A program made the translations under genes and the position numbers. A DNA stretch of 27,847 nt from Clostridiales bacterium UBA6468 (GTDB taxonomy: Bacteria > Bacillota > Clostridia > Oscillospirales > Oscillospiraceae), in the NCBI GenBank assembly GCA_002436765.1, contig DJNI01000037.1, positions 8,142 through 35,988 on the forward strand. The letters are read 5' to 3'. This document shows positions 6,883-14,883 of this stretch, in pieces (the first letter of the stretch is position 1; every line of letters begins with the position of its first letter). A model generated the notes under the pieces. That model did not search any database and was not told the DNA's origin. It saw only the letters and a program-made list of their open reading frames with translations.

Positions 6883-8823
6883 TTACTCGGCGTCCTCTTC
6901 AGGCTGTTCCAGCAGAGCGCGGATAGACAGGGAGATACGCTTGTTCTCGGCGTCCACATCGGTGATCTTGACCTTCACGTCCTGACCCTCGGACAGAACA
7001 TCCTCGGGCTTACCGATGCGGCGGTCAGCGATCTGGGAAATGTGGATCAGGCCGTCCACGCCGGGCAGGATCTCAGCGAAGGCGCCGAAGGTCATCAGCT
7101 TGACGATTTTGGCGTCCACCACGTCGCCCACGGAATACTTGGTCATGAACTGATTCCAGGGGTTCATCTCGGCGGTCTTGTAGCCCAGAGAAATCTTGTG
7201 CTTCTCGGGGTCGAAGGAAATGACGTAAACGTCGATCTCGTCGCCGACCTTCACAACGTCGGCGGGGGTCTTGATGCGGTTCCAGCTCAGCTCGGAAACA
7301 TGAACCATGCCGTCCACACCGCCGATGTCCACGAACGCGCCGTAGGAAGTCAGGGACTTGACGGTGCCGTGGTACTTCTTGCCCACTTCGATCTCGGACC
7401 AGATCTTCTCCTGCGCGGCCTTGCGGGCCTCGGAGTTGACGGCGCGGATGGAGCCGATGACACGGCGGCGGGCGCGGTTGACCTCGGTGATCTTCAGCTG
7501 CACGGTCTTGCCGACCATACCGGCCATGTCGCCGCCCTTGGCGATGCCGGACTGGGAAGCGGGGATGAACACCCGGATGCCCTTGACATTGGCAACCAGG
7601 CCGCCCTTGTTTTCCTCGGTAATGACGCCTTCCACAGTGGTCTTGTTCTCTGCCCAGGCAGCCATGTCGTCCCAGACCTTCAGGCCGTCCAGCTTCTTCT
7701 TGGACAGCTGCACGGTGCCTTCCTGATCGTTGACGCGAACGACGAAAACCTCGATCTCGTCACCAACCTTCAGTACGTCCTCGGGCTTCACGGAAGGATC
7801 GGTGCTGACTTCGTCATAAGGGATGTAGCCGGCATGCTTGGTGCCGAGGTCGACCTGGACTTCGGTGTTGCCGATCCCGGTCACGGTGCCGATAACCTTA
7901 TCTCCTGTATTTAAAGTCTTGATGGACTGCTCGAGAAGCTCTGCAAAGTTCTCCTCCTGTACAGTCTCAACATTCGTGATTTCGCTCATAGTCTTGTTGA
8001 CCTCCTTTATAATCCACGCCGGTGTCGACGCACCTGCAGTGATTCCAACATCGCTGACACCGCGAAAGTCCTCCGGACGCAGCTCGGAAGCGTTGTCCAC
8101 CAGGAAGACCCGGCCGCAGTGTTCCCGGCAAATCATAGCGAGACGGCCTGTGTTGGAACTTTTGGGGTCTCCCACAACGACCATAGCCTGACAGTTTTCA
8201 CTCAAATGGGCTGCTTCGCTTTGCCTGTACTCAGTTGCTCTACATATTGTATCAAAAATTTTCAGGTTAGTAAACTGTTTTTTTGCAAATTCACCGCACG
8301 TTTTCCACAAATATTCCGTTAAAGTAGTTTGCGAAACCATACAAATTGATGAATTCTTAAGATTTTCTTTGGAATAAGCCCAGTTTTTCAGATCCTCCGG
8401 AGTCTCAAAAACCCGGCAGTCCCGGCACCACCCGGCAATGCCCTCCACCTCCGGGTGGGTGGGCGTTCCGATGATGACGGGCAGCTGCCCTTCCTCCTCG
8501 GCGCGGCTGACGATGCCGTGGATGCGCTTGACGAAGGGGCAGGTAGCGTCAATGATCTCCACGCCCCTGCGCTGCAGCTCCTCATATACCGCCCGGCTGA
8601 CGCCGTGGGAACGGATGATCACCGTCTGGCCGGGGCAAGCCTGCTCCGGGGCGTCAATCACCTCCACCCCCAGTGCGCGGAATTTGTCCACAACGTGGTG
8701 ATTGTGGATGATCGGCCCCAGGGTGACCACTTTTTTGCCCGCTTTGGCTGCCTGCTCCACCAGCTCCACCGCCCGGCTGACGCCGAAGCAGAATCCGGCG
8801 CTTTTCGCGACCCGGACGCTCAC
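6883..8823 (-). CDS. ispH-rpsA: IspH-RpsA fusion: HMBPP reductase joined to ribosomal protein S1
   Basis: 646 residues. Residues 1-275 are IspH, the [4Fe-4S] enzyme that makes IPP and DMAPP in the last step of the MEP pathway. The cluster cysteines are Cys12 (GFCFGV), Cys95 (DATCP) and Cys194 (DTICRAT), and the His/Glu active-site motif is THPEVEG at 122-128. Residues from about 300 to 640 hold four S1 RNA-binding repeats (about 305-375, 392-460, 477-547 and 562-633). This fusion is typical of Clostridia. It starts with GTG overlapping the cmk stop (GTGA), with AAGGTGA just upstream. The IspH codons between about 8180 and 8400 are markedly AT-rich and use codons such as ATA and AGA, unlike the rest of the gene. 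An internal promoter and ribosome site are listed separately. Confidence 0.97.
   Translation of the reverse strand: MSVRVAKSAGFCFGVSRAVELVEQAAKAGKKVVTLGPIIHNHHVVDKFRALGVEVIDAPEQACPGQTVIIRSHGVSRAVYEELQRRGVEIIDATCPFVKRIHGIVSRAEEEGQLPVIIGTPTHPEVEGIAGWCRDCRVFETPEDLKNWAYSKENLKNSSICMVSQTTLTEYLWKTCGEFAKKQFTNLKIFDTICRATEYRQSEAAHLSENCQAMVVVGDPKSSNTGRLAMICREHCGRVFLVDNASELRPEDFRGVSDVGITAGASTPAWIIKEVNKTMSEITNVETVQEENFAELLEQSIKTLNTGDKVIGTVTGIGNTEVQVDLGTKHAGYIPYDEVSTDPSVKPEDVLKVGDEIEVFVVRVNDQEGTVQLSKKKLDGLKVWDDMAAWAENKTTVEGVITEENKGGLVANVKGIRVFIPASQSGIAKGGDMAGMVGKTVQLKITEVNRARRRVIGSIRAVNSEARKAAQEKIWSEIEVGKKYHGTVKSLTSYGAFVDIGGVDGMVHVSELSWNRIKTPADVVKVGDEIDVYVISFDPEKHKISLGYKTAEMNPWNQFMTKYSVGDVVDAKIVKLMTFGAFAEILPGVDGLIHISQIADRRIGKPEDVLSEGQDVKVKITDVDAENKRISLSIRALLEQPEEDAE
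7987..8008 (-). promoter_or_regulatory. Internal Shine-Dalgarno and ATG at the IspH/S1 junction
   Basis: On the minus strand AAAGGAGGT (8008-8000) lies ahead of an in-frame ATG (7989-7987, codon 279), with 11 bases between GGAGG and ATG. Initiation there would yield a 368-residue S1 protein without IspH. The sequence also encodes Lys-Glu-Val of the IspH C-terminus, so part of the match may be coincidental. Confidence 0.5.
8246..8274 (-). promoter_or_regulatory. Candidate sigma-A promoter inside ispH, directed at the S1 half
   Basis: Read on the minus strand, TTTACT (8274-8269), a 17-base spacer and TACAAT (8251-8246) with an extended TGA form a good promoter inside the AT-rich part of ispH. 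The -10 falls in codons for the conserved Asp-Thr-Ile-Cys segment. The start would be about 250 bases before the internal S1 ATG. Confidence 0.45.
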
Positions 8824-9500
8824 AGTGTCACCTTCCGGGCAATGATCTCCTTCATCGCGGCGATAACGCCGTCGATGTCCAGCTCGGAGGTGTCCAGCCT
8901 GACGCTGTCCCGCGCCATTTTCAGCGGGGCGATCGCCCGGTGGGTGTCCTGATAGTCCCGCTGCTGGATGTCCTTGAGGATCTTATTGTAGTCCGCCTTC
9001 TGCCCCTTCGCGATCAGCTCATCCGTGCGGCGCTTCGCCCGCACCTCCGGCGTCGCGGTGAGGAAGATCTTCACCGTGGCCTTGGGCAGCACCACGGTGC
9101 CGATATCCCGGCCGTCCATGATGACGTTGTGCTTTTCGGCCATTTCCCGCTGCATATCCAGCAGCAGATCCCGGACGATGGCATGGGCGGAGACCAGACT
9201 TGCTTTCTGGGAAAGGTCGGGGGTGCGGATATCGCCGGTCACGTCCATGCCGTTCATGATCATGTGCTGGACGCCCTCATCGTCATACTCGATACCGATG
9301 GTCAGCTCGTCGATGTAACGGGTGATGCCGTCAATGTCCTTGGGACTGACGCCCCACAGGTCGAAGAAATAGGCCACGGTGCGGTAAATCGCCCCGGTGT
9401 CCACGTAGTAAAAGCCCAGTTCTTTTGCAAGCCTCCGGGCAATGGTGGACTTTCCCGCTCCGGCGGGGCCGTCAATGGCGATGGAAATCGGTTTTGCCAT
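8820..9500 (-). CDS. cmk: Cytidylate kinase
   Basis: 226 residues, normal for bacterial Cmk, which phosphorylates CMP and dCMP. The Walker A loop DGPAGAGKST is at residues 10-19, YVDTGAIYRTVA at about 32-43, and the CMP-binding and lid motifs DGRDIGTVV (near 129) and KRRTDEL (near 155) are intact. A C-terminal RDYQDTHRAIAPLKMARDS block is also diagnostic. ATG 9500 is preceded by AAGGGAAG. It lies 17 bases after the sigma-like gene and overlaps ispH-rpsA by GTGA; cmk next to ispH/rpsA is a widespread order (cmk-rpsA in E. coli, cmk-ispH in Clostridia). Confidence 0.97.
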   Translation of the reverse strand: MAKPISIAIDGPAGAGKSTIARRLAKELGFYYVDTGAIYRTVAYFFDLWGVSPKDIDGITRYIDELTIGIEYDDEGVQHMIMNGMDVTGDIRTPDLSQKASLVSAHAIVRDLLLDMQREMAEKHNVIMDGRDIGTVVLPKATVKIFLTATPEVRAKRRTDELIAKGQKADYNKILKDIQQRDYQDTHRAIAPLKMARDSVRLDTSELDIDGVIAAMKEIIARKVTL

Positions 9501-9517
9501 ATAAGTTTTCTTCCCTT

Positions 9518-10558
9518 CTATCTCTCTGAGCGCAGCTTGCTCAGGGCGTTTGCTTCTCTTGCGACCACCTCGTCGGGGGTCAGATCCAGGCGCTTTCCCG
9601 TTTCCTCCGGGCTCAGGGGCATTCCGCCCTCCAGACCGAACCGCAGGGAGATCAGCTTCGCGTCGGTCTCGTCCAGCACCGACATCAGCTCCAGAATGCG
9701 CTGGCGCATCCGGAAATAAGCGGTATCCTCCACGGCCTGCTCTTCGGCTTCCTTTTCCTCCTCCGGCTCGGGCTGCTTCTTCGCCTGCGCCAGAAGGCGG
9801 GCGTCGTCCAGCATCTTCTTCACCACGGAGGCTTCCTCGGGGCTGATATGCATGGCCTCGGCAATTTCCTCCAGAGTGGGATTTCTCCCCAGCTCGGACA
9901 GCAGCCGCTCGTCCACGGCGCGGTAGTCTTCCAGCGCCTCCCGGAGCTTCTGCCCCACGCCGTTGGCTCTGGCCTGCAAAAAGACCGCCTTCGCCATATA
10001 GAACCGGATCCAGTAGTCCCGGCAGGCGGCATAATTCCCCTCCCGGTAGCCCTGAATGGCCTGCCACAGTCCCAAACTGCCCTCCTGGATCAGATCCAGC
10101 AAAAGCACTCCGAGCCCCACATGATCCTTAGCGATTTCCAGAACCCGGTGCAGCCCCAGATTGGTCAGTGTCTCCATGGCGCGTTCGTCCGCCGCCGCGC
10201 ATTTTGCGGCCAGCGCCTGCTCGTCGCCGGAGGGGGAAAGCTGCGCAACCTCTTCCAAGTACAGCCGCAGCGGGTCATTGGGTTCCAGTTCCTCGAGGGG
10301 CAATCCCTTCTCCACCAGCTGCGCTTCCTGCCGCAGCCGCAGAGCCGCCGCTCCGCTGCCGGGCGCTTTGGGCAGGTCGGAAACGTCCAGGTTCAGGCCG
10401 CCATCCTCCAATGCCTGAAGGGCATCCTCCACAGCCTGCTCGCTTTCCTCTTCCAGCATGGTCAGAAGATTGGCGGCCGAAACCGTGTCCCCTGCCCGCT
10501 TCGTCCGCAGAAAGGCTTCCCATGGGCTGTCCTCAAAGGAAAAATCCAGATCATTCAT
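9518..10558 (-). CDS. Degenerate sigma-70-like protein, partner gene of the RpoD-like sigma factor
   Basis: 346 residues with the domain order of a primary sigma factor but eroded DNA-contact regions. Residues 17-63 resemble region 1.1 (helical, ending in a LEDGGLNLDVSDLP block like the usual L-E-x-x-G-I-x-V). Residues 95-107 resemble region 1.2 (DPLRLYLEEVAQL). Region 2 keeps the core-binding part LLDLIQEGSLGLWQAIQGY (153-171), but the -10 recognition helix, normally FSTYATWWIRQ, reads AACRDYWIRFY. Region 3 is recognisable (NPTLEEIAEAMHISPEEA, 226-243). After an acidic linker (261-279), region 4 (LRFGLEGGMPLSPEETGKRLDLTPDE) lacks the usual RVRQIE recognition helix. The start has GGAGG 9 bases upstream and overlaps the sigma gene by 8 bases. 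It could be an alternative sigma, a sigma antagonist or a co-factor; not a standard sigma. Confidence 0.8.
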   Translation of the reverse strand: MNDLDFSFEDSPWEAFLRTKRAGDTVSAANLLTMLEEESEQAVEDALQALEDGGLNLDVSDLPKAPGSGAAALRLRQEAQLVEKGLPLEELEPNDPLRLYLEEVAQLSPSGDEQALAAKCAAADERAMETLTNLGLHRVLEIAKDHVGLGVLLLDLIQEGSLGLWQAIQGYREGNYAACRDYWIRFYMAKAVFLQARANGVGQKLREALEDYRAVDERLLSELGRNPTLEEIAEAMHISPEEASVVKKMLDDARLLAQAKKQPEPEEEKEAEEQAVEDTAYFRMRQRILELMSVLDETDAKLISLRFGLEGGMPLSPEETGKRLDLTPDEVVAREANALSKLRSER

Positions 10559-11414
10559 TCAAGAAATCCTCCAATCCCAGACCGGCACCCATTTTTTGCA
10601 GCTTGTCCATGGCCTGACGCTCGATCTGGCGCACCCGCTCCTTGGAAATACCCAGCTTCTTACCGATCTCCTCCAAAGAATAGCAGTGGCCGTCCTCCAT
10701 GCCGAAGTGCAGCCGCAGGATCTGCTGCTGGCGCTCGTTCAGCGACCCCAGAAGCCGATCCATCGTCTTGTCCAGCTCCCCGCGCACCACTTCCTCGTAG
10801 GGCTGGGGCGCCTGCGCATCCTCCAGCAGAGATTGCAGGGCGGTGCCGTCGTCGTCCCCCATGGGGACGTCCAGAGAGCAGATGTCCGGCGTCAGCTGGG
10901 TCAGCTCCGCCACCTTTTCCTCAGGCAGGCCGCACTTTTCCGCAATCTGCGCGGCGGTGGGCTCCTCCCCCAGCTCCTGACGCAGAGATGTGCGCACCGC
11001 TTCGATTTTCCGCATCCGCTCCGCCGTGTGCAGCGGCACCCGGATGGTGCTGCCGTGGTTCATCAGGCACCGGGTCACGCCCTGGCGGATCCACTTGGTG
11101 GCATAGGTAGAAAACCGATAGTCCTTGGTATAGTCAAATTTCCGCGCCGCCACCAGAAGGCCGATACTCCCCTCCTGGATCAGGTCCATCAGCGCAACGC
11201 CCCGCCCGGCGTATTCTCTCGCAATGGACACCACCAGCCGGAGATTGGAATTGACCATCTGGCGGATGGCGCTCTCGTCTCCCTGAGCGCAGCGCTTGGC
11301 AAGCTCCCGCTCCTCCTCCGGCGTCAGACGGGGATACCGCCGGATCTCATTTAAGTATTGGCGCACATCGTCCTCGCCGGCGCTCACCGGAGAATTCTCT
11401 AACAGCTCTGTCAT
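10551..11414 (-). CDS. RNA polymerase sigma factor, RpoD/SigA family, short form
   Basis: 287 residues. Region 1.1 is absent. Region 1.2 is at about 16-30 (DVRQYLNEIRRYPRL), and region 2 at about 33-120 includes NLRLVVSIAREYAGRG, LMDLIQEGSIGLLVAARKFD and the -10 helix FSTYATKWIRQGVTR. Region 3 is at about 125-200. Region 4 is at about 215-285 with HFGMEDGHCYSLEEIGKKLGISKERVRQIE. The first Trp of the usual WW pair that helps melt DNA is Lys107. It overlaps dnaG by ATGA in the classic dgt-dnaG-rpoD order, suggesting the housekeeping sigma. The missing 1.1 and the W-to-K change leave a group-2 sigma possible, so no gene symbol is given. Confidence 0.92.
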   Translation of the reverse strand: MTELLENSPVSAGEDDVRQYLNEIRRYPRLTPEEERELAKRCAQGDESAIRQMVNSNLRLVVSIAREYAGRGVALMDLIQEGSIGLLVAARKFDYTKDYRFSTYATKWIRQGVTRCLMNHGSTIRVPLHTAERMRKIEAVRTSLRQELGEEPTAAQIAEKCGLPEEKVAELTQLTPDICSLDVPMGDDDGTALQSLLEDAQAPQPYEEVVRGELDKTMDRLLGSLNERQQQILRLHFGMEDGHCYSLEEIGKKLGISKERVRQIERQAMDKLQKMGAGLGLEDFLNE

Positions 11415-13165
11415 GTTTTGATTCCTTTTCTTTCCTTTAGTCGTGCCTGCACTGCCAGAAGATCATCCTCCGTCGTCACCTTGGAGGCCTGATACTCGCT
11501 CTGGATGGTGCGGATGCAGTCTGTCATCGCCTGCTCGTTCACAGGCCCCTGCCGTCTGTGCAGAATGCCCGCAATGTGGGACATTTCCTCCGGCGTCAAG
11601 TCCGTCAACCCGGCAAGGGAAACGTCCAGCCCCTGCTCATGGCGCTGCTTTAACTGGGCGTAAACCCGTCCCAGCAGCTCCGAGGAGAACATCTCCTTTT
11701 TCAGGCCGCCGGTGCTGTCCAGCAGGGCGCTTTCCCGCAGAACCAGCGACAGGAGCATTTCCTCCGCCATGGCGGATTTCATGTTGGTATAGCGGATGTC
11801 CCTGCTCTTGGGCTGCAAATTCCGGGCTGGAGACAGGTCGATTTTTTCCTGCTTTTTCTTCTCCTGATAGACCCGGCGTTTCCGCGCCCGCTCGATCTCT
11901 AAGTGCATGGCGTCGGCGCTGATTTTCGCGGCCTCCGCCACCCGGCCGCCGTAAACGTCCCGCTGGACGGCACTGGGCAGGGAGCCGATCAGGTCGGCGG
12001 ATTCCTGCAAATAACGTACCCTTTGGTCGTCGTCCTGCAAATCGTACTTCCGGGCAATGGCGGCAAGCTGGTATTCCACCCGGTTGGAGGATTCCTCCAG
12101 CAGAATCTTGAAGCGGTCGGCGCCGAATTTTTTCAGGTATTCGTCCGGATCCTTGGCGTCCCGCATTTTCAGAACCTTGACCTGCAAGCCCGCCTTTTCC
12201 AGCATGGGGATCGCCCGCTGGGTGGCGTTCTGCCCGGCGGTGTCGCCGTCATAGATCAGCACCACCTGATCGGTATACCGGGACAGCAGCGCCGCGCCGT
12301 CGTCCGTCAGGGCAGTTCCCAGAGACGCCACCGCGCAGTCAAATCCATACTGGTGCAGGGCAATGGCATCCATGTACCCCTCCACCAGAATCAGGTAGCC
12401 CATTTTGCTTTTCTTGGCGTAATTCAGGGCAAACAGGTTTTTTCGCTTGTTGAAAATCAGGGTTTCCGGGGAATTCAAGTATTTTGCGGCGTTTTTGTCC
12501 CGGTCGTTCATAATGCGCCCGCCGAAGCCGATGACGTTTCCCCGGACGTCGATGATGGGGAACATCAGCCGGTCACGGAACCGGTCGAAAAGATTGCCGT
12601 TCTTTTTGGACACCGTCACAAGGCCGGAATCCCGCAGCTCCTGGTCGGTGTAGCCCTTTTTCCGCATGGCGTCCACCAGGTCGCTCCAGCTGTCCGGGGC
12701 GTAGCCGATGCCAAACTTGGTCAGGGTCGTCTGGGACATTCCCCGTCCCCGGGCGTATTCCAGCGCCGACGTACCCATGGGTTCATACAGGCAGCCATGG
12801 AAAAACCGCGCCGCTTCCTTGTGCAGCGCCCAGAGCCGCTCCTGCTGGCGGTACCGGGACTGGTACTGCTCGTCCTCGGGGACTTCCAGCCCCGCACGCT
12901 TGGCCAGCGCCCGCACGGCATCGCCGTAGCTCAGCCCCTCGATTTCCATCTCGAAATTGATGACGCCGCCGCCCTTGTGGCAGCCGAAGCAATAGAACAT
13001 GCCCTTGTCCGGCGTTACGGAGAAGGATGGGGTCTTCTCACCGTGGAAGGGACACAGGCCAAACAGGTTGGAGCCGGAACGCTTCAGCGTCACGTACTGT
13101 CCCACCACGTCCTCGATCGGGTTCCGGGCGATCACTTCGTCAATAAATGCCGGTGGAAACGGCAT
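11411..13165 (-). CDS. dnaG: DNA primase
   Basis: 584 residues, normal for DnaG, which makes RNA primers at the replication fork. The CHC2 zinc ribbon is residues 38-66 (CPFHGEKTPSFSV then YCFGCHKGGG). The catalytic core with the RNA polymerase basic motif region (FRDRLMFPI then VIGFGGR) follows at about 200-225. The TOPRIM domain has LVEGYMDAIALHQ (acidic Glu) and IYDGDTAGQNA (DxD) near 260-320. The C-terminal helicase-binding part is less conserved, as usual. ATG 13165 is preferred because AAAGGAGGGG lies just upstream; an in-frame TTG at 13186 precedes that site and is rejected. The stop overlaps the sigma factor start by ATGA. Confidence 0.98.
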   Translation of the reverse strand: MPFPPAFIDEVIARNPIEDVVGQYVTLKRSGSNLFGLCPFHGEKTPSFSVTPDKGMFYCFGCHKGGGVINFEMEIEGLSYGDAVRALAKRAGLEVPEDEQYQSRYRQQERLWALHKEAARFFHGCLYEPMGTSALEYARGRGMSQTTLTKFGIGYAPDSWSDLVDAMRKKGYTDQELRDSGLVTVSKKNGNLFDRFRDRLMFPIIDVRGNVIGFGGRIMNDRDKNAAKYLNSPETLIFNKRKNLFALNYAKKSKMGYLILVEGYMDAIALHQYGFDCAVASLGTALTDDGAALLSRYTDQVVLIYDGDTAGQNATQRAIPMLEKAGLQVKVLKMRDAKDPDEYLKKFGADRFKILLEESSNRVEYQLAAIARKYDLQDDDQRVRYLQESADLIGSLPSAVQRDVYGGRVAEAAKISADAMHLEIERARKRRVYQEKKKQEKIDLSPARNLQPKSRDIRYTNMKSAMAEEMLLSLVLRESALLDSTGGLKKEMFSSELLGRVYAQLKQRHEQGLDVSLAGLTDLTPEEMSHIAGILHRRQGPVNEQAMTDCIRTIQSEYQASKVTTEDDLLAVQARLKERKGIKT

Positions 13166-13202
13166 AGTCTCCCCTCCTTTCGTCAAACTTCTTTACAAAT
13201 TC

Positions 13203-14216
13203 TCAACCGTGAACCTGCCACCCCATGGGGATGAAGATCTCCCGGAACTTTTCGACGGCGTAATTGTCCGTCATTCCCGCTATGTAGTCGCACACCGTGC
13301 GCTCCATGCCGTCGAAGCTCAGCTGGGGCTGGAAATCCTCGGGCAGCGCTTCCGGATGGGCAATGTAGTATTCAAACAGCCGCTTGAGCATATCCTTTGC
13401 CTTGCTTTCCTCGCCCTTGGCCACCGGATTGCGGTAGACGTTGACGAACATGAACGAGCGCAGCTCTTTCAGCGCCCTGTCCACGTCGGGAGACAGGCAG
13501 ACCTTTCCGAATTCCCGGGAGGTGCGGATGGCGTCGCAGACCAATGTGTTGATTCTGTCCCGGTGACTGTGACCCAGCACGTCGGTGATGTCGATGGGGA
13601 TATCGTCGTCGGTGAGGATGCCCGCCCGGATGGCGTCGTCAATGTCGTGGTTGACGTAGGCGATCTGGTCAGAGCGGCGCACGACCTGCCCCTCCAGCGT
13701 CTCCGGCCAGTAATCTCCGGTGTGACCCAGAATGCCCATGCGGACTTCGTAGGTCAGGTTCAGCCCCTGCCCGTCCTTTTCCAGAATGTCCACCACCCGC
13801 AGGCTCTGCTCATTGTGGCGGAAGGGCTTGCCCAGGCACTGGCTCAGGGCGTCCTCCCCGGCGTGGCCGAAGGGGGTGTGTCCTAAGTCATGTCCCATGG
13901 CAATGGCCTCCGCCAGGTCTTCGTTCAGCCCCAGCGCCCGGGTGATCGTCCCGGCAATGCGGCTGACCTCCAATGTATGGGTCATCCGGGTGCGGTAGTG
14001 GTCACCCTCGGGCTGCAAAAACACCTGGGTCTTGTGCATCAGACGGCGGAAGGACTTGGAATGGACAATTCGGTCAATGTCCCGTTGGTAACAGGTGCGC
14101 ACGTCCTCCGCCCGGGGTTCTTCCGCCCTCGGACGTCCCCTGCTCTGGTCGGCAAAGGCCGCCAGAGGATTCAGGCGCTTATGCTCCTGCCATTCCAGTT
14201 CTTCCCGCACAGTCAT
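13203..14216 (-). CDS. dgt: Deoxyguanosinetriphosphate triphosphohydrolase-like protein (HD domain)
   Basis: 337 residues. HD-type dNTP triphosphohydrolases release tripolyphosphate from dNTPs and tune the dNTP pool. The N-terminal RDIDRIVHSKSFRRLMHKTQVF and RTRMTHTLEVSRIA give the first metal histidine. The HD pair is in MGHDLGHTPFGHAGE (near 108-122), and an aspartate in SDQIAYVNHDIDDA (near 180-195) completes the set. ATG 14216 has GAGGGG 7 bases before it, and 31 bases separate it from yigZ. A location before dnaG is the standard Firmicute order. Substrate preference among dNTPs cannot be read from the sequence. Confidence 0.95.
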   Translation of the reverse strand: MTVREELEWQEHKRLNPLAAFADQSRGRPRAEEPRAEDVRTCYQRDIDRIVHSKSFRRLMHKTQVFLQPEGDHYRTRMTHTLEVSRIAGTITRALGLNEDLAEAIAMGHDLGHTPFGHAGEDALSQCLGKPFRHNEQSLRVVDILEKDGQGLNLTYEVRMGILGHTGDYWPETLEGQVVRRSDQIAYVNHDIDDAIRAGILTDDDIPIDITDVLGHSHRDRINTLVCDAIRTSREFGKVCLSPDVDRALKELRSFMFVNVYRNPVAKGEESKAKDMLKRLFEYYIAHPEALPEDFQPQLSFDGMERTVCDYIAGMTDNYAVEKFREIFIPMGWQVHG

Positions 14217-14247
14217 GGTAATCCCCTCATTCCTTATTCCGCTTCGT

Positions 14248-14880
14248 TTATGTAGCCTCCACCGGGAACGCCCGGTATTCCTGCCCGGTCTCCATGCCCT
14301 CGACCGTCCCGCTGGACAGGTCGGTGAGTTTTTGAAGAAAGGCGCTGACCTGTCCCTCCGGGAACAGCAGCTCCATCTCCACCTCCGCGCCGAACTCCGT
14401 CTTGCGGAGGATGCCCCCAAAGGCGGCGGCTTCCAGTTTGACCCGCTCGTAGAAGGGGTAGGGACATGGCACGTACACCGCCGTCCAGACCCGCTTCATG
14501 GATTTCCCGGCAGCGTCCACGGCGATTTTCGCGCCTTTTGTGTACGCACGCACCAGTCCCCCGGCGCCCAGAAGAATGCCGCCGAAGTACCGGGTCACCA
14601 CGCATACTACGTTAAATAGTCCCTCCCGCTGCAAAACCTGCAGCATGGGCATTCCCGCGGTGCCGCCGGGCTCGCCGTCATCGGAGAAGCGCACCGCGCC
14701 GTCTTTGATGATGTACGCCCAGCAGTTGTGGGTGGCGTCGTAGTGCTTCTTTTTCATCTCCTGGATTTTCGCCAGCGCTTCTTCCTCGGTGTCCACAGGC
14801 CAGACGCGGCCGATGAAACGGGACTTTTTTTCCACAAATTCCGCTTCGCCAAATTGGGTGGGTATCAAATACTCGTCCAA
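14248..14880 (-). CDS. yigZ: YigZ/IMPACT family protein
   Basis: 210 residues with the UPF0029/IMPACT N-terminal domain: EFVEKKSRFIGRVWPV, then KKKHYDATHNCWAYII, FSDDGEPGGTAGMPMLQVL and VVTRYFGGILLGAGGLVRAY, all hallmark blocks. A DUF1949 ferredoxin-like domain follows from about residue 135. Bacterial YigZ/YvyE has an unsettled role; eukaryotic IMPACT regulates GCN2 translation control. The frame is closed upstream by the hflX stop at 14884-14886, so translation must begin at TTG 14880 or TTG 14868. Both agree with the family's N-terminus, and GAGGA is 1 or 11-13 bases ahead respectively, so the start is uncertain. It is tightly coupled to hflX. Confidence 0.93.
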   Translation of the reverse strand: MDEYLIPTQFGEAEFVEKKSRFIGRVWPVDTEEEALAKIQEMKKKHYDATHNCWAYIIKDGAVRFSDDGEPGGTAGMPMLQVLQREGLFNVVCVVTRYFGGILLGAGGLVRAYTKGAKIAVDAAGKSMKRVWTAVYVPCPYPFYERVKLEAAAFGGILRKTEFGAEVEMELLFPEGQVSAFLQKLTDLSSGTVEGMETGQEYRAFPVEAT

Positions 14881-14883
14881 TCC

